From positions 1 through 33,761 of the forward strand of contig JABANN010000383.1 in the NCBI GenBank assembly GCA_013115125.1: DNA of 33,761 nucleotides, in the 5' to 3' direction. A program made the position numbers and the translations under genes. The DNA is from Perkinsus olseni. Taxonomy: Eukaryota > Perkinsozoa > Perkinsida. This document shows positions 10,157 to 21,377 of this stretch, in pieces. Each line of letters starts with the position of its first letter. Position 1 is the stretch's first letter. Below the pieces are notes generated by a model. It worked only from the letters and a program-made list of their open reading frames with translations. It did not search any database and was not told the origin of the DNA.

Positions 10157-13100
10157 ATGCAGTCGTCACCTCCAGTGAATATCACAGGTGTTGTGAACCT
10201 CTCCGATTTGGGGATCAACTCCAAGGATTTCCGTTTCGGGGTCCTCACTATGGAGTCGGACAAGTAGGCTGAGTTTACTGAGCTATTAGGCTATCACTCC
10301 GAAGGACCTCTCCAATGCTTTTGGAACTCTCTCCACCAAGCGAGAATGAGAGCTAGCAGCGTCGCCGGAATCTTCGAATGGTACTCGCTGGCGTCCGATA
10401 TTGTTGATTTTAGATACGTTGCCGTAAAAGATCAGGCTCCTGATGGATCGGTACAGGTCATCACGGTGGATATGCATGATAATAATAAGGTAGTGAGGGT
10501 TCATGTTTGCCGTGGGTGGTTGTAGCTCTTGCTGTTATTAGGTGACCAGAAGGCCTATGAAGGCCGAGGCAGTTGTGATGAATCCCGTGGATAATATTAT
10601 TGCACTGAAGGGTAACGCTGGTGTAGTGACCACGAATAAGATATGCTGATGATTAGGGCGAGTTGAAGGCAATACGGGCCATTTCTTACAAGTTTTCAAC
10701 TTGGGCACGAAGGAGAAGCTCGGGTCCTATCAGTTTTCTAATGAGCACATAGTTTTCTGGAGGTGGATCGCACCCAGATGTCTGGCACTGGTTGGGGATA
10801 GGTAGGAAGTATCTTAGGTTGAAGATGGTTTTCTACGAGATTATGATGCCTTTAGATCTGTGTATCATTGGACCTTCGACAGCGCCAACTCGGCCCCTGT
10901 GAAAGTTTTTGATCGCGCTGGCAAGTTAGCCGAGAATACCACTCAGGTAGGTTGGAGAGAATCTTAGGTTGATGCACGCCTTTTGTCCAGATCATCGCGT
11001 ACGCCACTAACAGTTCCCAGACTTGGTGTGTGCTCTCCGGTATCTCGACTCCTGATGGAGGCAGGACCATCGAAGGTTCTCTCCAGCTCTTCTCCGTCGA
11101 GAGGTGAGGGCTCCTCTGGTAGACTCTTTCGTATCTCCCGTTTGCTAGGAAACAACAGCAGCTGCTTGAGGGACATGCTGCTAACTTCGCTGACGCTCCG
11201 GTAGACGACAGCGGCGAGGCGATTGGCCTGTTCAGCTTCATGGAGAGGAAAGCAGGTAGTTGTGGCATGACTCTTGCTGACGTGTTTTCAGCGATATCAA
11301 GTGATGCTAGGTTCCACTGCTACCAAGCTCCATATCATGGATCTGGCCCGTAAAACACACTACAAGGTTGGTGTGGACGTGCCGATGCCCGCCGAGAACC
11401 CCAGCGACTTCGCCGTTTCCCTTCATATCAGCCCTAAGTAAGCGCCCCGGCGTTGGGAGTCTTGACTCAGTCTTTCCCGCAGGCACGGTATGGTGTATGT
11501 GCTGACCAAGGGAGGCTACGCCTTCGTTTTTGACATCGGCAGCGGAGCGTTGCTGTTCAGAAACAAGGTGTCTCAGGATAGCATCTTCATTGCCACTTAT
11601 AGCGATGGTAATAACATGGATTTTACTTGCTTCGCTCCGCTGTGACTCGTCGCTTTTCTCAGAGACTGGTGGCGTCCGTTTTGTGAACCGAGGTGGTCAT
11701 GTGATCAACTTCGGTATAAACGTTGACGCTATAGTGCAGTACATCACTAACAGCATGCCCCAGGTGAGATTGCCGTTCCCTGTGAGCCTCAGGGCACTTA
11801 TTCTGGGACACTCTTTGATGCTCCCCGGGATTATGGGGTGGCGAACTTGACTCGCCACGGCTTGTGCCTGTAGACGGTTTACGGCGTATATTCTTAATTG
11901 ATTCGAGGGGAAACCTTTACGAGTTGCGACCATGCGAAATCCGAGGTTGAAAGATTCCATTCTCACATAATACGCAACTCTTTTTAGCTCTCCAATCGAC
12001 AGGATGTCGCCTTTAACCTTGCCAGACGATACGGCCTGCCGGGAGGTCAGGAAATGTTCCAGCAGCAGTTTACCAGGTAGAGGCCTACCTGAAACCTCTG
12101 GCTGACGCACTTTGCATCTGACCACCTTCGACTTCAGATATTTTGCAGCGGGTGACTTTAAGCAAGCTGCTCGTATTGCCGCGCAAGATGCCTCTGGCTC
12201 GTTGAGGTCTCCGGCCACCATTCAACAGTTCAAGAATGCCCCCTCGATGCCCGGCCAGAGCACGCCTCTTCTCCAGTACTTCTCAGCTCTGTTAGAGAGC
12301 GGACACAAGTAATATAAAGATTTTGTATTCTGGGATTGACCCTGGGTCTCACGAGTACCGATTGTTTGGCTTCTCGCTCACAACTATCGGTTGGCGTGGC
12401 TAGCGATACGTGGACGAGTCCGTACGGAATCCTCATTGATCGCTAGACTTGACTGCTCTTAGGTTGAATGAAAGCGAGTCGATGGAGCTTGTGGGCCCGG
12501 TCGTAGCCCAGGGGCGTCGGGAATTCATCGAAAAATGGCTAAGTGAAGACAAGCTCACTTGCACTGAGCAACTGGGGGATATGGTCAAGCCTTTGGATAG
12601 CAAACTTGCTCTATCGGTCTATCTCCGTGCCCAGTGCCACGATAAGGTCATTGCTTGCTTCGTTGCCGCTGGGGAGTACGACAAGGTTGTCCAGTATGTG
12701 AAGCGGGTGAACTACGCTAATGCTGATTATGGCGGGATGCTGAGGACAATTGTCGCCACTAACCCTGAGGGGGCGGTCAAGTTTGCGAAGGACCTGTTGG
12801 ATAACAACCCGCCGTTGATTGATATTAATAAGGTAGGTTTCAGGGGTCACGGTGGAGCCGGTGAAGAGATGTGGTGTAGGTGGTGGATTCCTTCATGTCG
12901 CTGGGCAAGCTACAGGAGACGACTTCGGTGCTATTGGATTATCTCAAGGATGACAAGCCTGAGCAAGGGCAGCTGCAGACCAGGTTGTTGGAGATGAACC
13001 TCATGCAAGCTCCTCAGGTAGGACGGGCTTTCGAGGTGAGGTGGGTGATGCTCTTGGTCGTGTCTAGGTGGCAGAAGCGATATTCCAAATGAACATGCTG

Positions 13101-16100
13101 AGCCACTACGATCGTCAGCACATCGCTATGATGTGCGAAAAGGCTGGTATGTATCAGAGGGCGTTGGAACATTACACGGATATTTCCGACATAAGGAGAT
13201 GCATGCTGCACTCGCATGATATGTCCTCGGATTTCCTCACCAACTATATTGGGAAGGTAAGGGCATCCAGGCGTTGAGGAAATGCAAGAGAGCAAGATTG
13301 TTGTTAACTACAGGTCCTTGGCAACGGTACGGAGAATTCGAAGAGTGTGGCTTTGGAGTTGATCGAAGATATGCTACGTTACAACAGGCAACAGAACATC
13401 CAGGTTGTGGTGCAAGTAGCCATCAAGTAATAATGAATCCGTCGGTTCGCCTTCTCAGCACGCTTCGTCAATATCTGCTCTAGTGTGCTGTGTGAGGGAC
13501 ATCTAGTGCTCATCTCTGCTCATCTATTGCTACTGATGCGTGATTGTGGATTTGCCACCGTTGAGGGATCCCAACGCGGTTATGGTCGACGGCGACAGTT
13601 GTAATCGTAGGTACCATGATCAGCTGGAGGTGGATAAGTTGGTGGAGATCTTTGAGAAGTATCAGTGCTGGGAGGGCATGTTCTTCTTCCTCGGAGGAAT
13701 ATTGTCGACCAGTCAAGACCCTGATGTTCACTTCAAGTAACAGTCGAGTATCTTGGGGCTCTGTTGGATCCTTGCTTCGACCCTAGATACATCGAGGCAG
13801 CTGCCAAGCTGGGCCATATGCAGGAGGTCGAGAGGGTTGTTAGAGAGAGCCAGTATTACGACCCCGTGAAGGTGAAGGACTTCCTGAAGGAGGCTAAGCT
13901 GCAGGACCCAAGGCCTCTCATATACGTCTGTGATATGCATGGCTATGTCGAGGAGCTTACTGACTACCTCTACTCCAACAATCTCATGAAGTAGGGGAGT
14001 ATCTTGAGGTCGCTGGGATGGCATGTGCGTGCGTGCAGGTATATCGAGGTTTATGTCACTAAGGTGAACCCTTTGAATTGCCCTACTGTCGTCGGGACTT
14101 TGATTGATCGGGATTGCTCCGAAGATTACATCAAGAATAACATCCTGGGCAACGTAAGCAGCGGCAGCCGGCTTAGGAAGGGTGTCATACTATTCATTAT
14201 TGATAGGTTCGCTCCTTGTGCCCAGTGGAGCCTCTTGTTGATGCTGTTGAGAAGCGTAATAGGTTGAGGCTCCTGCAGCCGTGGTTGGAGGCACGTCTTG
14301 CCGAGGGCAATCAGGTAGGAGCTGGGCTGAGCAGGCCTGTCCACATCCTGCGAAAGGCTTCCCTCATCGCCTGTCAATAGACTCGTGCATTCGAGGATGA
14401 GCGAGTCGTCTGTAGGAGCCATCCCTTCATAACGCTCTCGCCAAGATCTACATTGACTCCAACAAGGACCCCGAGAACTTCCTCAAGACCGACTCCTACT
14501 ACGACTCTGCGGTGGTGGGAGCATACTGTGAGGATCGTGACCCTCATCTGGCCTACATCGCCTACAAGAGGTACTGCAGCCGCAGCAGCAGCAGCAGCTT
14601 TTTGTCTAGCAGTGCAGGAGGTGGACTGGGCTTCTCCTTCAGGGCGTGGGGTACCTGTGACGATCAGCTCCTTCGTGTCACCAACAATAATGGTCTCTTC
14701 CGTCTGCAGGCTAGGTACGCCAGGCTCGTCTGATGTGTTCGTGCATCTTTAGCTTGCTGTTCCTGCTGCAGGTACCTAGTCGAACGACAGAGTCCGGAGC
14801 TGTGGGCTAAGGCTTTGGCTGATGATAACCAATATAGGAGGCACGTTATTGACCAGGTTGTCAGTACTGCTTTGCCGGAGAGCAAGAACGCTGATGAGGT
14901 GACCACGTGCTCCACAGCACGGGCTTTCGACTTCTTGGCAAACCCCGCCTCCTCGCTACAGGCTTCTAACTAGGATTGTGTTGGGATCTTATTCCTGCAT
15001 TATCATTCATCTTCTTGCACCAGGTCACTGCAGCAGTGAAGGCCTTCATCGATGCCGATCTCCCTAATGAGCTTATTGAGCTTTTGGAGAAGATTGTCCT
15101 GCACAACTCTGACTTCTCCGATAACAGGACACTGCAGAACCTGCTCATCCTCACAGCTATCAAGGCGGTAGGCTGAAGAGTGCTGCTGCTTCTGCCGTCG
15201 ACCTGTATCGTACCCAGGATAAGTCCCGTGTGATGGACTATGTGCATCGCCTGGATAATTATGATGGTCCCGAGATTGCCCTCATTGCTATGGGGGATCC
15301 CTACAATCTGTAATACATTATACGACGCTGTTGATCGTCTCGATGGAGACTCTCACGTTGTATCAAATACTGATCTTTCATTTCGGTTACAGGGAGCCGG
15401 AGTGCTTCTGATGGCCGAGAGTTTTGGGGTAGGCGTTTTGGTCGTCACGACGTTCCGCTGTCAGATATGAGGAGGCCTTCGAAATTTACAAGAAATGTGG
15501 TATGAACGCAGAAGCTATGGACACCTTACTTACCAACTTGGACGATGATGAGGGTTCCGGGCTGGAGAGGGCCAAGGACTTCGCCAGCAGGGTCAACGAG
15601 CCTCAGGTCAGTCTTGTGCTGCAATATGCTCTGCGAGAGGCTATTGTCGTTGGTTTTCAGGTTTGGTACAAGCTGGGTGCAGCCCAGCTTAGGCACGGCG
15701 TTTGTGCTATGATACCCGAGGCCATTGACAGCTATATTAAGGCTGGTGATGCTACCGACTACATGGAGGTGACAAGTCGCGGTGGTGATGGTGATACAGT
15801 CTTGGGAGAGTTCGCCTCTAGGTCATCGCGGTAGCCGAACGTGAAGAGTGCTACGACGATCTTATCAAGTACCTGCGTATGGCTCGTACCAAGCAGAAGG
15901 ACAGCTACATTGACTCGGAGCTGCTGTACTCTCTAGCCAAGTGTGATGATAGGATGGATGAGCTAGAGGACTTCCTCGATGCTACCAATACGGCGAATGT
16001 AGGTTCAGTGGCTCCTGGCTTATTTCTCCCATTTGTGCCTTGCCCAGGTTCAGAGCGTCGGTGATCGTCTGTACGAGGAACGGCTTTATAAGGCGGCTAA

Positions 16101-18338
16101 GGTCGGTCCGTCGTCGCTTAGCTGGTGGTCCTGCATTTGGCGTGTTTGTGTAGGTCCTTTTCCAGTCTATTCCAAACAACGCCAAGTTGGCCTCCTGTTA
16201 CGTCAACTTGGGCGATTTCTCGGCTGCCATTGAGGCCGCTAAGAAGGTGAGGACTTTAATCTTCCGCTTGTCTTTGCTAGTGAACTCTCGTCAGGCGAAG
16301 AACCCCCGCACCTGGAAGGAGATCTGCTTCGCTTGTGTTGCCGCTGGGGACTTCCGTTCGGCTCAGACGGCTGGTTTGCATATTATCATCCACCCTGACC
16401 ATCTGGAGGAGGTCATCGAGGTCAGTCTTTTCACACCGCTCAATGGCTTGGTTTCGATTATGTGTCTCTGTTGAAGGTGTACGAGAACGCCGGCCGCTAT
16501 GACGAGTTAATGGCGTTGTTGGAGCTTGGCATCACTAACTCGGATGAGGCACACTATGGCATGTAGGGAGTCGTTAGTGGCTGCTGGTCTTATCGTGTAC
16601 CCCGGTGCTCTAGGTTCACCGAGCTTGGCATTTTATATGCTAAGCACAAGAAGGGCAAGTTGATGGACTTCGTCAAGAGCAACACTTCGAGACTCAACAT
16701 ACCCAAGCTTATTAGGTATATACAAATCGATGCTTCGCTCCGCTAGACGTAGTAACCATTTTCTCTGTCCAGGGCATGCGAGGCCAACTTCCTCTGGCAA
16801 GAAGCTGTGTATCTGTATGTGTCGTATGACGAATATGACTCGGCTGCTAACACCATCATCCAGCATAGTCCTACCGCCTGGTCGCAGGTAATAGTGGATG
16901 CTGGGGGAGACTCGGTCGAAGGCGTTGCGTGCTGTGCCTTTGTAGGACTTATTCCAATCAGTGATGAGTAAGGTCTCCAATTCGGAGATCTACTACAGAG
17001 CGATCAACTTCTACCTTGACGAGCATCCTCTGTTGTTGAGCGATGTAAGGCGGTGGCTGTCGAGTGAGGTACTCGGTGGATCCCCGTTATCATCGTTCAG
17101 TTACTTGTGGCGATCCAGGCTAAGTTAGATCACGCTCGTGTGATCCAGCATGTCCGTAAGGCTGGCCACTTGCCATTGATACAGGACTACATCGCCGCGG
17201 TGCAGCCGAATGCCAACATACCCCAGGTACTAGTCCCGATGCTGTCGGCTCTTGTTGTGCTAGGGTGACGTATCTTAGGTTAACGAGGCGTTGAATGAGT
17301 TGCTGGTAGAGGAAGAGGACGTGGATGGTCTGCGCAGCTCTATCGAGCATTATGACAACTTCGACCAAATTGCCCTTGCCCAGAAGTACGATATCTATTT
17401 GATGGGTGGTGTCATATCATCATCGATCGTCAGGTTGGAGCATCATCATCTCATTCAAATGCGTCGGATCGCGGCCACCTTGTATAACAAGAATGGAAGG
17501 TCAGCTCACCCCTCGGTCTGACGAATGCAGTTATCGTCTTTGACAGGTTTAAGCAGAGTATTGAGCTCTCGAAGAAGGACGGCATGTTCACTGATGCAAT
17601 GGAGTCTGCTAGAGAGAGTGGCAGTCGTGATCTCGCTGAAGGCCTCTTACGGTAGGCCCCTCATCAGTCTCCTGCTGCAGCCTGCAGACTTGCTTTCTTC
17701 CTCAGCTATTTCGCAACCTCGGAAGATGTCCCTTGCGGCCGTGAGTGCTTCTCGGCGTGCCTGTATACTTGTTATGAGCTGCTGAGGCCTGATGTGGTCA
17801 TGGAGCTGGCCTGGAAGAAGGGCTATATGGACTTCGCAATGCCGTAAGTCGCTAAGCCACTTCAGACGAATGCATCAGTCTCTCGTCTCAGTTATATGAT
17901 CCAATTGATGAGAGATTACTCGAACAGGATCGAGTCGCTCGAGAAGAAGTGGGTCAATGGGTGCTTGATAGAGCAGCGGGGATGTTTTTGATTAGGACCG
18001 AGTCATTAGCAGAAGATAAGGAGAAGTCGGCTCCGAATGACTTCGTCGAGTCCAATCCTATCGGCCTCGGTGGTCCAGGTGGTCATCTTGCCTTGATGGG
18101 TCCAGGGTGAGTAGCACACTTAGAGAGATGTTGCTCCATAATGGTCCTTCTTCTCAGTGGCGCTACGCCGTCATCGTCTCCTCAACTTGGCGGTGTAAGT
18201 CAAGGAGCCTTCGGTGCTGCACCTAGCTCGATGGGGGCCATGGGAATGAGTGGCACTATGACGCCTCCAACATTCCCACCTCGTCAGCCGTCATCGGGGT
18301 CGAATCTTGGAAACTTCCAGCCTCCAGCTTTCCGATGA
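10157..18338 (+). CDS. CHC: Clathrin heavy chain, complete, 43 exons
   Basis: Structural subunit of clathrin coats in endocytosis and Golgi/endosome sorting. Exons: 10157-10263, 10414-10489, 10542-10611, 10657-10801, 10856-10946, 10991-11103, 11149-11255, 11302-11437, 11483-11607, 11663-11763, 11988-12076, 12138-12308, 12463-12832, 12880-13017, 13068-13256, 13314-13426, 13611-13736, 13787-13990, 14039-14153, 14207-14314, 14416-14570, 14643-14714, 14772-14898, 15024-15167, 15218-15309, 15465-15606, 15661-15768, 15822-15998, 16048-16101, 16154-16246, 16295-16420, 16477-16562, 16614-16715, 16773-16887, 16946-17044, 17101-17226, 17279-17385, 17434-17499, 17547-17651, 17706-17843, 17892-17948, 17996-18106, 18158-18338. 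All phases agree: 1758 residues (family about 1650-1750). An N-terminal seven-blade propeller opens with LGIN at residue 18 as in animals; leg repeats contain [39 protein letters not shown] and FRRIAA-like RRIAATLY. The C-terminal tail is Gly/Pro/Ser-rich, ending GNFQPPAFR. The least certain joins are the acceptor at 11302 and the 155-bp intron 15310-15464. Confidence 0.96.
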
Positions 18339-18619
18339 ATGATTGAGTGTTTATACCGTAGCTGGGCGTGTTCTTAGCTGCGGAGTAGGAAGTAGACCAT
18401 TCTCCACTGCTAGCGGTTTTGTGCTCGAAGTTAATAAGGATGTTGCCGCGACATTGTTACGGGGAGAGGAGAACGGATAATGTGCTGAGCATAACGATGG
18501 CCCGAGAACGGTTGGCTTCATTTCGTGACGGTGCTCTCGGGGCCCCCGAGTCGGGGGGCTAAGTGCCGCTAGCCAGATCAACGGGAGCCATATGAGCGTT
18601 CATGCGGAAAAATGTCAGA
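18339..18619. other. Clathrin 3' flank
   Basis: Short stretch after the clathrin stop with no gene. A GC-rich hairpin at 18543-18557 (CCCCCG, 3-nt loop, CGGGGG) lies about 200 bp past the stop and could be part of the 3' end; its function is not shown. Confidence 0.4.
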
Positions 18620-18692
18620 TCCGATATAGTCTAGCTGGTTAGGATACCTGGCTTTCATCCAGACGACCCGGGTTCGAGTTCCGGTATCGGAA
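18620..18692 (+). tRNA. tRNA-Glu (anticodon UUC)
   Basis: 73-nt cloverleaf. Acceptor stem TCCGATA pairs fully with TATCGGA, discriminator A. The anticodon loop CTTTCAT gives UUC. One C-A mismatch tops the anticodon stem. The T-arm CCGGG-TTCGAGT-TCCGG keeps five pairs (one G-U). The internal A box (TAGTCTAGCTGG) and B box (GGTTCGAGTTC) match Pol III promoter consensus. Close to the canonical eukaryotic tRNA-Glu sequence. No intron. Confidence 0.95.
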
Positions 18693-18693
18693 C

Positions 18694-18699
18694 TTTTTT
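18694..18699 (+). terminator. Pol III terminator T6 of tRNA-Glu
   Basis: Six T one base after the tRNA 3' end, the standard Pol III stop signal. Confidence 0.9.
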
Positions 18700-19287
18700 C
18701 TTGAGCTTCAAGTTGCTGGCATACGTAGTTAATATTTCGATCACCTGTCACATCAGACGGATCAGAGTGCAGCACGGCTTTCTCTGGCCTACGGCTACAT
18801 CTCTCTTCAGAGAGATTATGTCTCATTCGAGCCGGACGATGTGACCGACATCGTTTCCCGGACGAAAATGTGAAAGGTCCCGAAACAAAGACTTGGAGGT
18901 TGCTAGAAGCACCGTCGAGTGATCTAATGGCCAGATTCTGGGTAGACTGGTGTTTCAAGGATCATCTATGCTCCACTTCGAATATGATAGGCATCACAGT
19001 GCATACCACACCAGGTGCGAAAAACGGAGTCACACACTAGTGAATAGGAAACTCAGCGATGACGCTTCGAGCGACGAGGATGATTGTCTTCAATCTAGTA
19101 AGGGCCCATGAGCTCGAAAGCCCCCCTAAATTCTTCACCACGCACTTGCCCGCGATCACCATTTGCCATTTGCCGAATTATCTTATATAACTATAGTCAC
19201 GCAACACAACCCAGTAATCCCTCTTGCAAGCTGAGTTTGCTGCCACGCCCAAGTTCCTTGGAACCAATGATATCCGCAAAAAGCTGC
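18700..19287. other. Intergenic between tRNA-Glu and uL23 gene
   Basis: No gene is seen. It should contain the 3' UTR of the minus-strand uL23 gene at its right end. Confidence 0.45.
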
Positions 19288-19801
19288 TTAGATGATACCG
19301 ATCCTGTTACCCACATCAAGGGCATCGAAGTCATCAGCCAACTTGACGTAGGCCTTCTTGAGACCATCGTGACGCACCAAAGTGTTCACCTTCTTGCACT
19401 TGATGTCGTAGAGAGACTCAACGGCATCACGGATCTGCTGCTTGGTGGCCTGGATGTCGCAAAGGAAGACCAGAGTGTTGAGATCCTCAATGTGCTTCAT
19501 GGCCCACTCAGAGGTCATGGGGGAGCGAATGATGCGGTACTTGTCCATCTTAGTCAAGGTGGGGGTAGCGGAGCGGGGGTACCTGAGTATATCACGATTA
19601 CAAGACATCAACGCCAAAGATGAGGAGAAGAATCCTAGCCAACCCCGAGAGGTATTACTTAGGAGCCTTGGGAGTCTGACGAGTCTTAGGCCTGAAGAAA
19701 TGGGTGTTCTTCCTGACCTTGCGGGTCTTGACCTGCACGCCCTTGGTGAGGGCGGCACCGGTCTTAGACGCCTTCGATTTAGCGTCAGTAGCAGGGGCCA
19801 T
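19288..19801 (-). CDS. RPL23A: 60S ribosomal protein uL23 (L23a), complete, 2 exons
   Basis: Large-subunit ribosomal protein near the peptide exit tunnel; docks SRP and chaperones in known ribosomes. Exons on the minus strand: 19659-19801 and 19288-19582, separated by a 76-bp GT-AG intron; 145 residues. The N-terminus is a basic Ala/Lys-rich extension ([15 protein letters not shown]...), typical of the eukaryotic form. The uL23 core contains [40 protein letters not shown] and [10 protein letters not shown], and ends [12 protein letters not shown], the family C-terminal signature. The start is the only ATG that gives the usual N-terminal extension. It converges with the clathrin gene, with tRNA-Glu between them. 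Confidence 0.96.
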
Positions 19802-21377
19802 CAAGTAGTTCTGGTTGGGCAGCAACAAGCTATACGATCACAATGACAATACCAATCCCTGTACATCAAATATCTTTCACGCTCTTAGAGAGATCCAAGT
19901 AGGTTGGATTAAGCCAGCCCTTCACACAACCGATCACGTCCAATACGACAATCCACCCGAGTAAGCTGACCAGCCGACTACTACCATCTAACGCAGAGCC
20001 CTCTGGGAACTAGTACATGCCTTCATACCACTCCAAAAGCAGCAATAGCAGCCCGGGCACGCTGAGGAGCCTCCAACGCCAAAACCGAGGGCCTGCGCCT
20101 GGATAATCGATCAAATCCACAGCGACGCATGGCAGTAGCGCGCGCCATTCTGATCGACTTGGCTCTTGATGCGGGACGGTGAAGACCAGGGCGGGTAGGA
20201 TGGTTGATGGTCCTTAGTAGGGTTCATTTGCTCTATTCCTTGTACTGAATGGTGAAGAAGTCCATCAAGAAAGAGCGTCGGAAAATCCTCGTCCAGACGC
20301 AGGAGAAATGCCTTCAACGTAACGATGGGACGGCGGGTCGGCTTTCCGTGGCCATGCACTACGATACAACAGTAGCACTATACATCCTCACGAGGTCCAC
20401 TGACCCCGACTCTAGTAGATGGATTGTCATAATAGTGATGGTTCAGCGAACTGCTCTTCCGAAGGCAACCGTTTGCCGTTGGAGATGAGCATGTTCAACA
20501 TTGCACCGTTGAACTACTCGAACGGACACAAGTGTAGAGATTTCAGGATAACAGTTGGCTTTCGCATCATCTATAGGGCTGAGGTCATCACCGAACCGTC
20601 ATATTAGCCTCTGTTGGGTACATCATACAGGGCTGTCACGGTCCATGTTACCGCATCTGTGTCAATCCTTGCCTCGCGGAGCGACGCAGGGCTCATCAAT
20701 GCGGACCAGTGATGGCCGTCTGTCAAGTCGTATGCCTCACCACCTTCCCCACTAACTTGTTGTAGTACAAGGCCAATTAGGTGGAGCATGTTCTGTCCAT
20801 CCGAAAACAACTTTCTATTGTCGACCCACTAGCTGGTGTCCTGCTTCTTTGAACCTGATCTTAGCGGCGGGCCTGCTCGGCGTGCTTGGGTGATTTCTCA
20901 CCCAATATTGTCGGCAATACTCGGATCACATAGCATTCGATTGAATAAGGGATTTATGTAGTTTTTGGAACGGACTTGGAACGCAAAGTCGCTTGTTAAT
21001 GGGCTGGACATGAAAATCTGTAGCGGTTTAATCTCTCTAGAATCGTGAGAGGAGCCGTTTACCACCCGTTGGTGCTGATAGCATCGGAGCCGATGCATGG
21101 GCAAATTCCTGCAGGGTATTTCACCAAACTCCACCGTAACATGGGCGAAATTACTTCTCGGAAGGAGTGAAGTAATACACTAATATTCCTGGAGGAGCCA
21201 ATACTCTTCCAAATGCCCAATCAGGATAGCAATACTATTAACTATTTCATAATGCTCAGTAGCGCTACACACTGACATCCGCTCCCACGCTTTAGACGAT
21301 AGGAGGGAGGGAATAAGTCCATGCTTCTGATGAGGAGAAGTTGGTGCGCGTAGTGTGCAGGAGTGGTGGTGTTGTAG
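19802..21377. other. Intergenic between divergent uL23 and RPF1 genes
   Basis: Divergent promoter region, 1.58 kb. No gene is supported. Some short frames look protein-like but isolated: plus 20419-20607 (contains GHKCRDFRITVGFRIIYRAE) and minus 20604-20810 (contains GEAYDLTDGHHWSALM) and 20898-21134. They might be fragments of an old gene or unrecognised exons; they lie on opposite strands and have no clear start or mutual splice plan. A GCGGAGCGACGC motif at 20676-20687 recurs at 21601-21612. Confidence 0.4.

Noticed and set aside
15393-15428. Possible extra 36-bp clathrin mini-exon
   Set aside because: It cannot be read in phase with its neighbours, while direct joining of 15309 to 15465 restores the family sequence ([10 protein letters not shown]).
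19108-19846. Plus-strand frames of 171 and 134 residues
   Set aside because: Antisense to the two uL23 exons, which match a known family end to end.
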